Source: Notospermus geniculatus
Taxonomy: Eukaryota; Nemertea; Pilidiophora; Heteronemertea; Lineidae
Length of the DNA: 64,000 bases
Direction: 5' to 3'
Assembly: GCA_002633025.1 (NCBI GenBank)
Contig: NMRB01001996.1
Span: 69,814-133,813 of the forward strand
Made by a program: the position numbers and the translations under genes. Positions 1-11,281 of this stretch are shown in pieces (positions within the stretch are counted from its first letter, which is position 1; each line of letters opens with the position of its first letter). The notes below the pieces were generated by a model. The model made no database searches, was not told where the DNA came from, and saw nothing but the letters and a program-made list of their open reading frames with translations.

Positions 1-200
1 GGCACAGCAACCCATAATATGCATCTGAGAGCCATTTCAAAAGTAGGAGTCAGGGGCTACTATTACCCCGTAGGTATGGGGTAATAGTAGCCCCTGGACA
101 AAAATGTTCACATGTTCAATTTCTTTTCATAAAATCTTTTTTCTATCGCAACATGACCTTGTTAGTGATAATATTGTTTTACATGTAGGTCTGTATCACA
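1..200. repeat. Partial second copy of the 495-1790 element
   Basis: 1-200 matches 628-827 (offset 627) with a few differences, including the hairpin 51-69/78-96 (19-bp arms CAGGGGCTACTATTACCCC). The match fades after about 200, where a poly-A run with an N and then a family A MITE follow. Confidence 0.85.
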
Positions 201-237
201 AAAAAAANAAAGTAAAACATACGTAAGAATGGTATGA

Positions 238-410
238 ATAAGGAGCAGTCAGCCGCGCTTATTGCTAACAGATGGCAGCACAGTCTTAGCGGACCAAATG
301 TACAGGACATCTATTATGATCGCTGCTCGATCGATAATGACTGGGTCCACTAGATGCATTGAATTGGGCCCTAGTGACACCTAGTGGTCAACTCGCTGAC
401 AGCTCCTATT
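238..410 (+). mobile_element. Family A MITE, copy 1
   Basis: AATAAGGAGCAGTCAGCCGC at the left and GCTGACAGCTCCTATT at the right are inverted partners. The interior contains GATGGCAGCACAGTC, CGATCGATAATGACTGGGTC and GTGACACCTAGTGGTCA. Four copies occur in the window, each about 170 bp. Confidence 0.85.
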
Positions 411-494
411 GACAAAGTAGGAAAAATGTAAGTGCTGACAAAATGTAAGAAACGTGCAAGACTAAAAACGTAAGAATAATGTATGAAGGTATTA

Positions 495-1790
495 AGGCAA
501 AGTGGGGTAATAGTAGCCCCCTTTTCACCTATTTTGTAAACTGCACAGGTTATTTCTTGAGGGACACCAAAATATCCGCCCAAATCTTGTTGTGGCACTT
601 CTTCTGACGGCATCACTTGAAATTCGTGGCACAGCAACCCATAATATGCATCTGAGAGCCATTTCAAAAGTAGGAGTCAGGGGCTACTATTACCCCGTAG
701 GTATGGGGTAATAGTAGCCCCTGGACAAAAATGTTCACATGTTCAATTTCTTTTCATAAAATCTTTTTTCTATCGCAACATGACCATGTTAGTGATAATA
801 TTGTTTTACATGTTGGTCTGTATTACAACAAAACAATCTGACATTTATTTTAAAGAAGATTACCTTTATTTAAGGAACATCTTTGAAGATATGAGGCAGA
901 ATCATTTGACTAGTCTGACCTGCAGTAAACACAAAGCTTGGCACCTTCTTCGAATTATACTATTCAAGTAGCTGTCAAACTGTTCCGAAGTTATTTTGCA
1001 GTAAAAAAACACTTGTTTTTTTTTAAAAGAGCTATTTCAATCACGTTCGGCATCCTCACGGTCCTTTACGTATGTGAGTAGCTTGCCATTTTAGAAAATT
1101 AACTCCCCAATTTCAAAAATCCTCACAGAATTTAATCAATAGCTGAAATAAACAAGCACCGGTCACTTCTTTCCCATGATATTTTGTTTTGTACATTCCT
1201 GTTTGTATCTGATACTGTAAATTATTGTGTTTTAACTTGGAATAAGCAGTGAAAGGGTTAAAATGCATCAAAAATACGAAATTGGGATTGGGATAAAGGC
1301 TAAAATGAAGATATTTCACATTCCCTTCCTCTCAGTAAAGATATCGCGAGTAAAGCTAGGGGCTACTATTACCCCCAACCAAGGGGCTACTATTACCCCA
1401 GATGCACCCTCTACGGAAAAATGTTACTAATTTTTTTTTCAATGAATAGTTGAAACAAATACTTCCTACAGGTGATTCTACACGTGACGCCTGTTCACTC
1501 AACGAACTCTCAAACATTGGCTTCAGAAAATACTGTTATAAAACCTAATATGTAAAAAGTTTGAACCACTCTTATTTTTGTACAGTTGTTGACTTGAGTA
1601 CTTCAAATGGTCATTACTCTTAGACAATAGGTGATATAATCATTAACTCTGTTAGTTATGGTAACTAGAGATACAATATAATCCATGCATGTATTGGTTG
1701 TTGAATTGATTCATTCATTTCTGGAATATCAATCAAAAACCAGGCTAGGGGCTACTATTACCCCGGGGCTACTATTACCCCACTTTGCCT
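495..1790. mobile_element. TIR element, 1.3 kb, TA flanks, no transposase
   Basis: A 26-bp perfect terminal inverted repeat starts AGGCAAAGTGGGGTAATAGT at 495 and ends with the complement at 1790; TA flanks both sides (493-494 and 1791-1792), as in Tc1/mariner-type elements. The only frames inside are under 70 codons, so it is non-autonomous. The 17-bp word GGGGCTACTATTACCCC or its complement occurs at least six times, at both ends and inside. Confidence 0.8.
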
Positions 1791-2087
1791 TACATGTAAG
1801 TGGGAATTTAGAGTACTGGTATATCCACCCTAAGTGTCGTAAGGCTCCGAAAATCTATGGTAATATCACCAGGAAAATGGACAGATTTCGCTCAAACCAC
1901 TGATGCTGGAGCTAATGCGTATTAAAAAGTGCAGTCTAGAGGTGGCCACCCAGAAGTTCAGGCGTTAAATATGCTGATTCTCTCTGGCGGTACCATCTCG
2001 AGCCACAGCATGAGAGAAGATGGCAGCGCAGTCCGTGCGAGTCGGAAACGCCCACGCTGAGTTATGCCACATAGCATTGCGAGGAGA

Positions 2088-2795
2088 CCAGGGGCCATAT
2101 GCATAAAACTACTTAAGTATGGAAATCCCAAGGGATTCCCTCAAACCACCACTAAAGTGGAAATCTTAACTTAAGGGAGATGCAGAAAGCTACTTTGGAA
2201 TAGTGAAAGCCTCAAAATCACCCTTAACTCTAAGTGTGGTGACAGTTCCCTTAACTGACTCCTTAACTTCACAGTTGTGGCAGGCACAGGTTGGAATATG
2301 CTATCCATGCTGTTTTTTAATGCATGCTAGCCAAATAGGCCGGGGAAATTATGTGCTAGGCTAGGGTGGGATAACATTGAACTGTGCCAAGGATTTTGAT
2401 TTGACAGACCATGTATCCTCTTTCTGTCCTACCAATTTGGTAACCTCTTTTTTGTTTTCCACCGTTAATAGCCATTTTACACAGTTCCAAACATACTAAA
2501 ATGTCCATTACAGCATTGCCTGCAGTCATGTTCATGTACATGCAGCCTACATTTGAGAATCCTTCCTTAAGTATAACACTCAAGAAATCTGGAAAACCCC
2601 TTGAATATTGAAATTTCATTGGCTGACACCACAATTCCTGGAAATACTTTAGTTAAGGGTTGCCCTTAGCCGAGTATGCCCTTAGTTTGTTTTATGCATA
2701 CACCTTTAGTATGGCACTTGGTAAAGTGAAATCCTTAGACTTTAAGGGTAAGTTTTACACTTAACTTAAGGAAGTTTTATGCATATGGCCCCTGG
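2088..2795. mobile_element. Family E foldback, 0.7 kb
   Basis: CCAGGGGCCATATGCATAAA at the left and its complement TTTATGCATATGGCCCCTGG at the right, followed inward by ACTTAAG-rich arms. No coding capacity. Confidence 0.8.
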
Positions 2796-2902
2796 CCCCG
2801 TATTCATAAAACTACTTAAGTCTAAGTGTGATACTTATCTATTGTGTTGAACAAAGGATAAGTATCATACTTAGACTTAAGTAGTTTTATGAATACGGGG
2901 CC
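2794..2902. mobile_element. 109-bp near-perfect hairpin
   Basis: Arms of about 46 bp (GGCCCCGTATTCATAAAACT and on) with one mismatch, and a short loop around TATTGTGTTGAACAAAG. It abuts the preceding foldback. Confidence 0.85.
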
Positions 2903-2905
2903 GGC

Positions 2906-3041
2906 GGTAGCGAGCATAAAGGGGTCGTAACCCTACGTCAGGCCTAAGCTAGGCGTAGTGCTGGTCGAGGATAGGGCATCGACCAGCACTACGCCTGGCT
3001 TAGGCCTGACGTAGGGTTACGACCCCTTTATGCTCGCTACC
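2906..3041. mobile_element. 136-bp near-perfect hairpin
   Basis: Arms of about 63 bp begin GGTAGCGAGCATAAAGGGGT; one mismatch; loop of about 10 bases (GGATAGGGCA). Its sequence is unrelated to its neighbours. Confidence 0.87.
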
Positions 3042-3164
3042 CCTGGACCCATATTCATAAAACCCTGCTAGGCTTAGTTGCCTGCTAAAGTGCCCAGTTT
3101 GTACAGACCAATGTACACAACTAGCAGCCGACTAAGCTAGCAAGGTTTTATGAATATGGGCCCT
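3042..3164. mobile_element. Fourth hairpin in the row
   Basis: Ends CCCATATTCATAAAACC and GGTTTTATGAATATGGGCCC pair. The inner parts (GCTAGGCTTAGT against ACTAAGCTAGC) also pair partly. Its ends resemble those of the hairpin at 2794. Confidence 0.75.
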
Positions 3165-3240
3165 GATAGCCAAGGGTTCACCTCTACTTAGCAAGCGGCA
3201 GGTCCTGGGTTCGAATCCTGCCCGGCCCACATAGGATTAA
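3160..3240 (+). repeat. tRNA-like sequence (SINE head or tRNA pseudogene)
   Basis: GATAGCCAAGGGTT resembles an A box and CTGGGTTCGAATCCTGCC a B box with a short T-stem. The anticodon arm does not pair, so this is not a working tRNA. Confidence 0.55.
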
Positions 3241-3433
3241 ACATCAATGCCCGAGTTCGACTGGAACCCGAGGTTCAACTCGGTCGGGTCGAGTCGCAGC
3301 CGAACTCCATAAATTCCTCGGGTAGCTACTCGTTTGACGTCATATTTGATCTAACTAGGCAATACCCGTTTGGTGGCGGAACTGCTAAATTCATGCGTCA
3401 TTATAGGACAGCTTGGTGGAGGTAATGCGAGGT

Positions 3434-3620
3434 TGAGATCTGGTCCAACTCCGACTTCCGCTCCGAGGTGCAAAATTTCGGATTTTTCCAGTTGGAGATA
3501 AATTTACCACCCAGGCGGGTTCTGTTCGTTCTCCTAGAATGAATACAAACAAACTCTTGTCAAATTTTGTAGTATGATTCGTCGCTCGGGTTGAACCCTC
3601 GATGGAATGAGTGCCGAACT
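3434..3620. repeat. Family R repeat
   Basis: GAGGTTGAGATCTGGTCCAA followed by CTCCGACTTCCGCTCCGAG, and the TTTACCACCCAGGCGGGTTC part, match 43960-44185 in the opposite orientation (GTCGGACCAGATCTGAACCT, AACCCACCTGGGTGGTAAAC). Confidence 0.6.
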
Positions 3621-4682
3621 CGACACTCACCTGACAACATGGCGACCAAAAAAATCGTCGAATTCGCAGGAAAATATGTAAAAATCAGTTCTTTCGGGCA
3701 ACAAACCTACAACTGTTCCGATCGCTTTATTTCCTCATGGAGATCTTCAAAAGCACAGCGCCTTTATTGTAGATCGTTGTATGCAAGTAGTCACATTGTG
3801 GCGCAAATAGAAAGAGGTTGGCGAATCGATCATAGGGTTGGGTTCGAATCTCGGTACCATAACCGATTATTTTTCGTTTTTTCTCATTTGGCAGCTGTGC
3901 CGAGATCTTTCCTCATCAGGAGCGTGGTGGCAAGTGAAACCAACTGTGACCGTCCGAGAGGGTGTATCGTTTTCAGAGGTAGTTTGGAAGTGCCTTGTGG
4001 CTGTTCGTAATTTCTACCTCTGCCTCTTGGGGTTTATATCTATTAAGTTCAGCTTTAAGCGGGGTAATTGACACACGGATTTTGTCCCATCCAGGTCCGT
4101 AAAAAAATAGTTCAAATGGACTTTTGCGTTGTCGTATCCGGAAAACTAAGGTCAAACGGACTGAAAACTTTCCGGATCCGTGCGCCAATGAACCCCGCTT
4201 TAGCTGGTAAAAAATTCCGGGCGTGAGTACCAGATTCAAGATGGCGGCGTTTGATTCTCCACTGATACCTTGATGGACACGAACAGTTCGCTTTAAGGTT
4301 AAAGCAAATGGCTCGCGGGGTTTGTTTTGATTTTTGATGGTACCTCACATAGACAGTGAATCTATTCTCCAGGCACAGCCGTGCTCCAGTCATAGGCAAA
4401 ACCTGTGCAAATATGCGAACGTGCACCAGGGGACGAGGTTCCATTAAAAATTTGTTAAAATGGGTTAATGACATTTACAAATTCAGTCGGTCAAAATGTA
4501 CATTTTGTACTATTCACATTGATTTCGAAGCGGCAGATTTTGCAGAATACGCCTCCGAGGTTTGGCTGTCTAATGCATTTCCCATTAAACTAAAATCCTT
4601 CTTTCGCCTTTTTCTCAAAACGGCGCTTGATTTGAGGACATGTCAACAAACAACTGTCAACAAACCCCGCGAGCGATTTGCT

Positions 4683-5648
4683 TTAATGCCTTTCCTTGTA
4701 TATGTTAACGGTCTTCAGTAATTGTTTCCGCCTGCCGTGCGCTGTGCCTTTCCCATATTCGACGTCCAAAAATATTAAGTGCCCGTCCAGCCCAAAACCC
4801 ATGGAAAGTTCCAAATTTACTCCCCTGACTTTCACTGGCAGACGAAAAGTCGGTCGAACCTGCCGGACCCGATTTTGTGTCCCGTCCCGAAATATGCTAT
4901 CACGGTACTCACACCTTACTTCATATATCCCGAGCAGGTAATAATTTTTCAGGAGGAAGGCACGGCCAAGTTTAGGCCCGCCAATGAAGGCTATCACGCG
5001 ATTAGTCGAAGGAAAGATCTTTCTGCTCCAACTTCTGTAGGAATTTTTCTCTCGAAAAAGAAAAATGTCAACTTCCTTTTGTTTATAGCTAATCATCAGA
5101 AGCAGATCAGTTCGATGCACAAACTTTAAATCCATTTTTATAACTGTTTTTCGTGGCGGTTTACCAACAGGCCTTATTTGCTTGGCGTTAGTCATTCTGA
5201 TACCTGCTACTATTTCCTGAACGTTATAAAGGGTGATCGACAACCCCCTACCCCTATATAACAAACAATGAAAGACCATTTTCCGGTATTCGTCTCCAAA
5301 CAAAAAAAATAACCCCTTACTTCCACGCATGGAACACTTTTCCGTTCGGGGACGCTTGATTTTGCCCCCTAATCGCCCTTTCGTGACATCATAATAGGAC
5401 ATTCGCAGCGTCCTTTTGTTACAAACAATAATGCTATCTTTGAACATAATATTTCTAAGCACACCATTCCTTATTTGAAATGTCGCATCATGAGCTATCT
5501 TGAATGCATTTTCATTCTTCCGTTGGTCATAAATGGTCACTCCGTATTTTACCGGCGCTAAGCAAAGTATGGTTATTACAAGAATACTCTCCCTTTGGTT
5601 GAGGTAGTTCACGACATTCCGAGGGATGGCTCGCAAATTACGCGACAT
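4683..5648 (-). CDS. Unrecognised single-exon ORF, about 322 codons
   Basis: An uninterrupted minus-strand frame, far longer than expected by chance in this AT-rich DNA. The first ATG is at 5648; the frame stays open upstream to a stop near 5712 without another ATG, so the ORF could also be the last exon of a spliced gene (an AG preceded by TATTCTAGGAAC lies at that border). The protein is basic, with alternating hydrophobic strands (for example KGLFFLFGDEYRKMVFHCLL, LLLMISYKQKEVDIFLF and GHLIFLDVEYGKG). This is compatible with a beta-rich, perhaps propeller-like fold, but I recognise no family. No transmembrane helix or signal peptide is evident. Alternatives are a retrocopy or a fragment of a mobile-element protein. 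Confidence 0.45.
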   Translation of the reverse strand: MSRNLRAIPRNVVNYLNQRESILVITILCLAPVKYGVTIYDQRKNENAFKIAHDATFQIRNGVLRNIMFKDSIIVCNKRTLRMSYYDVTKGRLGGKIKRPRTEKCSMRGSKGLFFLFGDEYRKMVFHCLLYRGRGLSITLYNVQEIVAGIRMTNAKQIRPVGKPPRKTVIKMDLKFVHRTDLLLMISYKQKEVDIFLFREKNSYRSWSRKIFPSTNRVIAFIGGPKLGRAFLLKNYYLLGIYEVRCEYRDSIFRDGTQNRVRQVRPTFRLPVKVRGVNLELSMGFGLDGHLIFLDVEYGKGTAHGRRKQLLKTVNIYKERH

Positions 5649-5714
5649 AATTATATGTATTGGTGGTATCACTTTTGCTTGTCGCTTAAGCTCGTAGCTA
5701 ACGACACTCTGTTC

Positions 5715-6211
5715 CTAGAATAGGCATAGACTACAATGTACAGTCATTGACAAAAGTTTATCTCCACCTGACATCTTGAATATTTCAAATACCACTGGAC
5801 CAATTTTAACAAGGTTTGTTGCACATGAAGGTATATATTGTTGGTCATATTTTTGCATTAAAACTTTGGATATTCGGAAATATCTTTATAATAGACAGGA
5901 TTAGCACCTTTCCGACTCCGACTTCAACTACGAGAACGAATTGCAGTCCGCTGTGGACATCCTTGATTAAAACGAGTTGGTAGACGTTTTCAATTCATCA
6001 AACACCATATATTGAAGGCAGAAACATCTGGCCTTATAATAAATCGGAAATACGGATAAATTATGAATATTGAACTCGTAATCCTAGTCGTTACGACTTG
6101 AAATACGACTATGATATTTGCGATTTAGGTGCACTTCCGATTACGAGTCAAAATTATTCTGCCACGAAGTTATGGCATTTTACGATTTGCAAACGTCTAT
6201 CGAATCGTTTT
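5715..6211. other. No recognised feature
   Basis: AT-rich stretch upstream of the unrecognised minus-strand ORF. I see no exon motif, tRNA or clear inverted repeat. Confidence 0.5.
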
Positions 6212-6655
6212 TATTAGCTCACCCGTGAGCTTTTGTCGTCAGTCAGCGTCCGTCGTCCGTCGTCTGTCGTCCGTCGTCGTTGTCCGTTAGCAGGGCACGT
6301 TTCGTAACCGCTGGAGCTATTGATCTGAAACTTGGTACATATATACCCCTAGGTCAGATGACCTACGACACCAAGTTTCGGTCCGATTCGATTCTTGGCT
6401 TGGCCTCCAGGTGGCGTAAACCAAAAACACAAAAAGTGCAATAACTCCTTAACTAATGACTGGATCATCTCCAAATTTTTATCATAGGTGTATCTAATTA
6501 GGATACATAACATATATAACGGGTTTTTGATTTGACCTACTTTTCAAGGTCACGGAGGTCAAAGTTCGACAATAGTAACGAACCTGCCACAGTTCTTAAT
6601 TATTTCACCGAGAGTCTTCATATCTTGCATAAACGTGTATTAGAGGGGTACCTTC
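6212..6655 (+). mobile_element. Family J element, 5' part
   Basis: Starts ATTAGCTCACCCGTGAGC, then a GTCGTCCGTC microsatellite and GGGCACGTTTCGTAACCGCT. The series continues with AACTTGGTACATATATACCC and GTGCAATAACTCCTTAAC. Similarity to the copy at 54285 ends at the isolated N (6656). Confidence 0.75.
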
Positions 6656-6794
6656 NGACTGGAACTTTCTAAGGATTTGTGGCTTTGTTTCATCAAAATA
6701 TGTTGAGTGGTTGCTGAGATATCTGAGATTATCCTTAGAAAGTTGACCAACAAGTTACTTTGATATGCAACAAACCGTGTTAGAGTGAGGCACT

Positions 6795-7066
6795 GATGAA
6801 CATACCTCGCCGTGTTTGAGTGTCCGCAAACAATAAAGCGGCCATTTTGGCATAAGGGAGGCATTCTCAGTCATTACACAGGTGTAATGTGTGAGAATGC
6901 CCCCCGTATGACAAAGCCCGCTTTATTGTTCGGCGGACACCCAAATACAGAAAGACATGTTGATCAGTGCCTCCATCATTGTCACGTTGCCGTTTATTCC
7001 GTCAGTCTTTTGTTTGGGGGCATTGGCAAACGGGGGGCAGTGAAAAACATTACACCGGTTTTGGTG
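6795..7066. mobile_element. Family B-like MITE, composite
   Basis: Contains the palindromic join CATTACACAGGTGTAATG, the TTCCGTCAGTCTTTTGTTTG segment and a closing CAGTGAAAAACATTACACC. Borders are approximate. Confidence 0.5.
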
Positions 7067-7078
7067 TGAACACGCGTT

Positions 7079-7467
7079 TATAGAGGTTATTCACTGACGT
7101 CACAACGGTCACGTGATTGAAAAGAATCGGCCATGTTGGCCGTCAAATGGCCTGCGACGACGTCAAAACTATCGCGTCATGATATTTTGACGTCAGGATC
7201 TGTGTGTCGACGCTGTGTTCATGCCGTGACGTCGCTTGACATTTTAAAGGGCCTCTAGAGGCAGCTCGCCATTAGGCTACTATCAGTACCGGTTCTTCGG
7301 CCAGCGGCGCCACTTTAACGTAATAATCACTGGTACGAGGTATTCAACCTGGGTTTTCCCCGGGGTTTTCCCCTGCCATGCTGGCTGCCTCTAGAGGCCC
7401 TTTAACGGCCATTATGGCGGCATCCTGTCGTCATGGATATGTGACGTCACGTGAAGAACCTCTATTG
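7079..7467. mobile_element. Family K TIR element with nested insertion
   Basis: Ends TATAGAGGTTATTCACTGAC and GTGACGTCACGTGAAGAACC with CTCTAT. Rich in the word GACGTCA. Compared with 8457-8690 it carries an extra 154-bp element at 7248-7401. Confidence 0.75.
7248..7401. mobile_element. TTAA-flanked MITE nested in family K
   Basis: AGGGCCTCTAGAGGCAGC and GCTGCCTCTAGAGGCCCT are perfect inverted ends flanked by TTAA on both sides (7244-7247 and 7402-7405). TTAA targets are typical of piggyBac-type transposition. The copy at 8457 lacks it. Confidence 0.82.
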
Positions 7468-8456
7468 TCCGAGAAAATGCTTACCTTCCTTGCATATATT
7501 CGGCTCCCCTTTACTAAGACCACGTCCGATTTCCTCACGCATTGTGGTCGTTTGCTACTCAACTGACATTCCACCTCCATGTCCACATCATATATTATGT
7601 TAATTAGCGAACAACCATCTCGCAAAATACAACATACGGCACACATGATGCTTGAAAAGACCGATGGTTTGCCGAGGTTTACATGAATTAAAGCGTAGCT
7701 GTTTACCACTTTGAAAAACGTGACGTCGATTAGAGCCTTCGGCATGCTGGATTGTACAGTTTGTACTCAAAAACATCACTAAAAACAAAAAACCTGAAGC
7801 GACCCGCACACAGACGAATACATCATGGCTTACCATTGTGTCTGTACTACCTCATACTTCGTACGCACAAACCCATGGAGAACTTCACCGGGATTTCTGT
7901 TTCTCTCGCACCTCAATTCGCCGTGCACCAATCAGGACACTTGTTAGCCAACCTCGCTTCCAGGTTGGCAACAAGCCAATTAAACCGACCGCTGTATATT
8001 TTGTGGTTGGAAAGTACATACTACTCGCATGAACTATGCTGTTGAACAAAAATACCGCCACTTTTCTAAACCAGAGAACGTAGATGTACAGAAAAACTGA
8101 CGTGGTATTTAGAAATGTTCAGCTTTATTGCAAATGTTAACGAGCTATGGTGAAAAACGAAAACTAACAGCGGGAGTCAGTCCACAAACAGGAACATCCA
8201 CTTGGAAACAGCTTCCCATTGCGAAGTTGGTCAAGGGTTTGTGCGAGCGTAGTCGGAGGGCGCAGTGATGTCACAACCCTTGGTGGTCAAGATGAGACGA
8301 GATTAACGCTCAGTTCCAACTTCTTGCTGACATTAGGTAGGATCTGTATCCCTCACACAAATTGCGATTACGATATGCGATATCGTAGTCGTAAGAAAGG
8401 CGAGCGATGCGGAACCTCTCTGATAGCCTCCCGTCACGCGGCGACCCTGTGTTGTT

Positions 8457-8690
8457 TATAGAGGTTGTTCACTGAGGTCAGAACGGTTACGTTACTGCTA
8501 AGAATCGGCCATGTTGGCCATCAAATGGCCGGCGACGACGTCAAAACTGTCACGTCATGACATTTTGTCGTCACGATCTGTGTGTTGACGCTGTGTTCAT
8601 GCCGTGACGTCGCTTGACATAGACGGCCAATACGGCGGCATCGTGTCGTCATTAATGTGACGTCACGTGAGCAATCTCTTTATAGTGGTG
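8457..8690. mobile_element. Family K element, uninterrupted
   Basis: TATAGAGGTTGTTCACTGAG at the left and GTGACGTCACGTGAGCAATC at the right. The interior GAATCGGCCATGTTGGCCAT and CGCTGTGTTCATGCCGTGAC match the copy at 7079. Confidence 0.75.
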
Positions 8691-8976
8691 CATGATCACG
8701 GTCCATTCAAAAGCGCCCCCCCCCCCCACCCACCACCAAAAAAAGTTCAGAGTGTGATTTCTATAAAATTGGGGCATTCGACCATACTGTACTGAAAGTA
8801 CCAAAATCCGACTTTCGGAAAGGTTCCATTTTCAAGATGGCCGTCATTGACACTAAAATGTCCGCTAGAGAACCTTTTGCATAGAATTATAGCTTTGTTG
8901 TCGATTTCTTGGTTTTAGGGGTGAAGGGATCCACTGGATGGGTTGCATAACTCTCCATTCACCAAGAGTAGGCCTA

Positions 8977-9110
8977 CAGGGGCCATATTCAATAAAGTCT
9001 TCCCAACTTTGCATGCACGCAAGTCTATTGTTTGGCTGCACATGCCCTATTGTTCACTGACTGCCTTACAATAGATTTGCGTGCAGGCAAAGTTTCGAAG
9101 GCTTCAATAT
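8977..9110. repeat. Diverged foldback related to 57300-57390
   Basis: AGGGGCCATATTCAATAAAG at the left; TTTGGCTGCACATGCCCTAT and AACAATAGGGCATGTGCAGC (57310) are shared in opposite orientation. GCGTGCA words near both ends. Confidence 0.5.
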
Positions 9111-9686
9111 TATGGTCCAAGAAATCCAAGATGGCTGGCAAAATGGCTGCCAAATACCATAAAGCCATAACCCGAGAACCGCTTGGCGTTGAATGGTGGT
9201 TTTTGTGTCTATCCGTTGGTTTTAGGGGTCAAAGAATCTGAGGGGATAGGTTACATAACCGGACCTCGCTTCACCAAGAGTATATAAATCCAAGATGGCC
9301 GCCAATGGGGAACCCGCCCTACGGTTTATCCCGATAGGTCGGCGCTGCGCGCAGTTCTTCCGAAACGACGTCATTGACGTCATTTTAGTTGTTGACGTTG
9401 CGTCATGAAAAAAAATCCTGTACATTTTTCTACAGGAAAAATGATACAATACGTTGCTTTTATCGCCATCGTATCTCTACATTTTAAGAAAAAAAGGAAT
9501 GAGTTTAAAAGAAAATTTCATCTGCTACATGATGACGTAAGTTTTACTGTCGGGCGACCAACACAAATGGTTTATTTTCACGCCAGAAATAAGTGGAAAT
9601 AACGTAGAAAAAAGAGTATTCGGTACCACCGCTCCCAGCGCCACGTCGTGACGTTAGTGCGTGGGTTCCTCATTCCCACAAAAATG

Positions 9687-10077
9687 GGGAGGTTTCGCAA
9701 ATCTGACGAAAAACGAAGTACGAAATACGAAATTGGACTTCATATCCATGACGTAATGCATTTCAGGAGATGGTTGGTACCCCAAATATCGCCTGCCGGT
9801 AGAGCGTCTTTTAGCATATTACGTTAAACCAATAGAGTAACGGTGTACCATAAACTTTGAAATTTATCTTTCGTTTCCACTTCGCAGATACGAAGCGGAA
9901 ATTTATAAATTCAAGACGCACTATAACTCCTTCGGTCTTACACGACATGCTAAAAGACGCACTGGCAGCAGGGACATTTGTGGTAGCAACCATTTTCAGA
10001 AATATATTTGGTCCTGGAAATGAAGTTGAAATTCGTATTTCGTACTTCGTTTTTCGTCAGATTTGCCAAACCTCCCT
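9687..10077. mobile_element. Family C foldback, copy 1
   Basis: GGGAGGTTTCGCAAATCTGA at the left and TCAGATTTGCCAAACCTCCC at the right. Inner parts ACGAAGTACGAAATACGAA and GGAGATGGTTGGTACC are repeated inverted. About 390 bp; the whole element is one imperfect palindrome. Confidence 0.85.
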
Positions 10078-11281
10078 ATTGACCAAAACTCGAACGGGGA
10101 ACCATTTGCCTCAGAGTGGTGGTTTTAGTGTCTGTCCATGACGTTTGTTACCTCCTATCTGCAGTCCGCATGCGCCAGGTTGTTACCAGTTTCCAACTCC
10201 CAACATGATTTTCGTAACCGGTATTCTGATTTGGCCCCAAAGATGGCGAAAGAACCTTTCATCCAAAATAAAACTTTCTTCAAAAAAGACGAATTCAGCT
10301 CCGCACTGCAGTACAACACTAAAGAGAATAGATTCACAAGAACAAATGCGACTCTTCACCAACTGAACTAGGCAAAGCATTTTACGGCGTTTTCCCGTCG
10401 AACCGCTTTCTGCTTTCTGGCGCAGGATTGGTCCGTTGGTAGCTCTCATGCAATGTAGGTGATGGCAAACTCAGAAAGGACCAATGAAGCTGTCACGATA
10501 AATAGGCCCATTCAGTTTCCAATGAACCTGCATATAACTCACTACCTCAGCAGTTGCGACTAGTGGTTAAAACTATTGAATTGAAAGGGACATTCAGATC
10601 CTGATCAATTTCCAACACAAAAGGCATCCATTGTATAGGACCTGATTACTGTGTGCTGCCTTCTATCATAGTTATGATCCCCATTGTTATGTTGTCTAAA
10701 ACCCAAGGTCAACCACTAGATAAGCCTAAACTTCCCTTTGTTACCTGATCTGCAATTCGCGCATGAAATAAAGGTCTCTTCATCTCGTGATAAAGAGAGA
10801 CAAAAAGCCGTTTGTATTGTGCATTATTGATGAATAGCAACCAATCAATAAGAGTGAGGTTTCGCAAATCTGACGAAAACACGAAGTACGAAATACGAAG
10901 TGAGGAGCCCGCGAGCTAACGCCACGAGGTGGCGCTGTCAGTGTAAGACCCGGAAGTCCTATTTTCGAACAGTATTTCCATTTGCTTCTTGCCCCAAAAT
11001 ATACCACTCTGTTTGGTTCGATTTTGATTAAATTACACGGCCCTGTTTCATTTTCAAAGTTCTCCACATATCACTGTTTTGTTTCGTCGGAAATGCCACA
11101 GGATGCCAATATTGACAACGTCATTTGAGGACTCAAAATTCCGCGGAAAAATGTGTCGCAAAATGTACAATGTTTTGAAGGCGCAACCTCAACAGCGAAA
11201 AAAGTGACGTCGGTATGTCATTCGGTCTCATACTCGCTGCGCCATCTATTATTCTAGGTTGTCACGCGGGTTCCCCAATGG

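Noticed and set aside
3591-4010. 139-codon + frame
   Set aside because: No domain or splice logic, and the sequence contains repeat-like and tRNA-like pieces (GGGTTCGAATCTCGGTACC).
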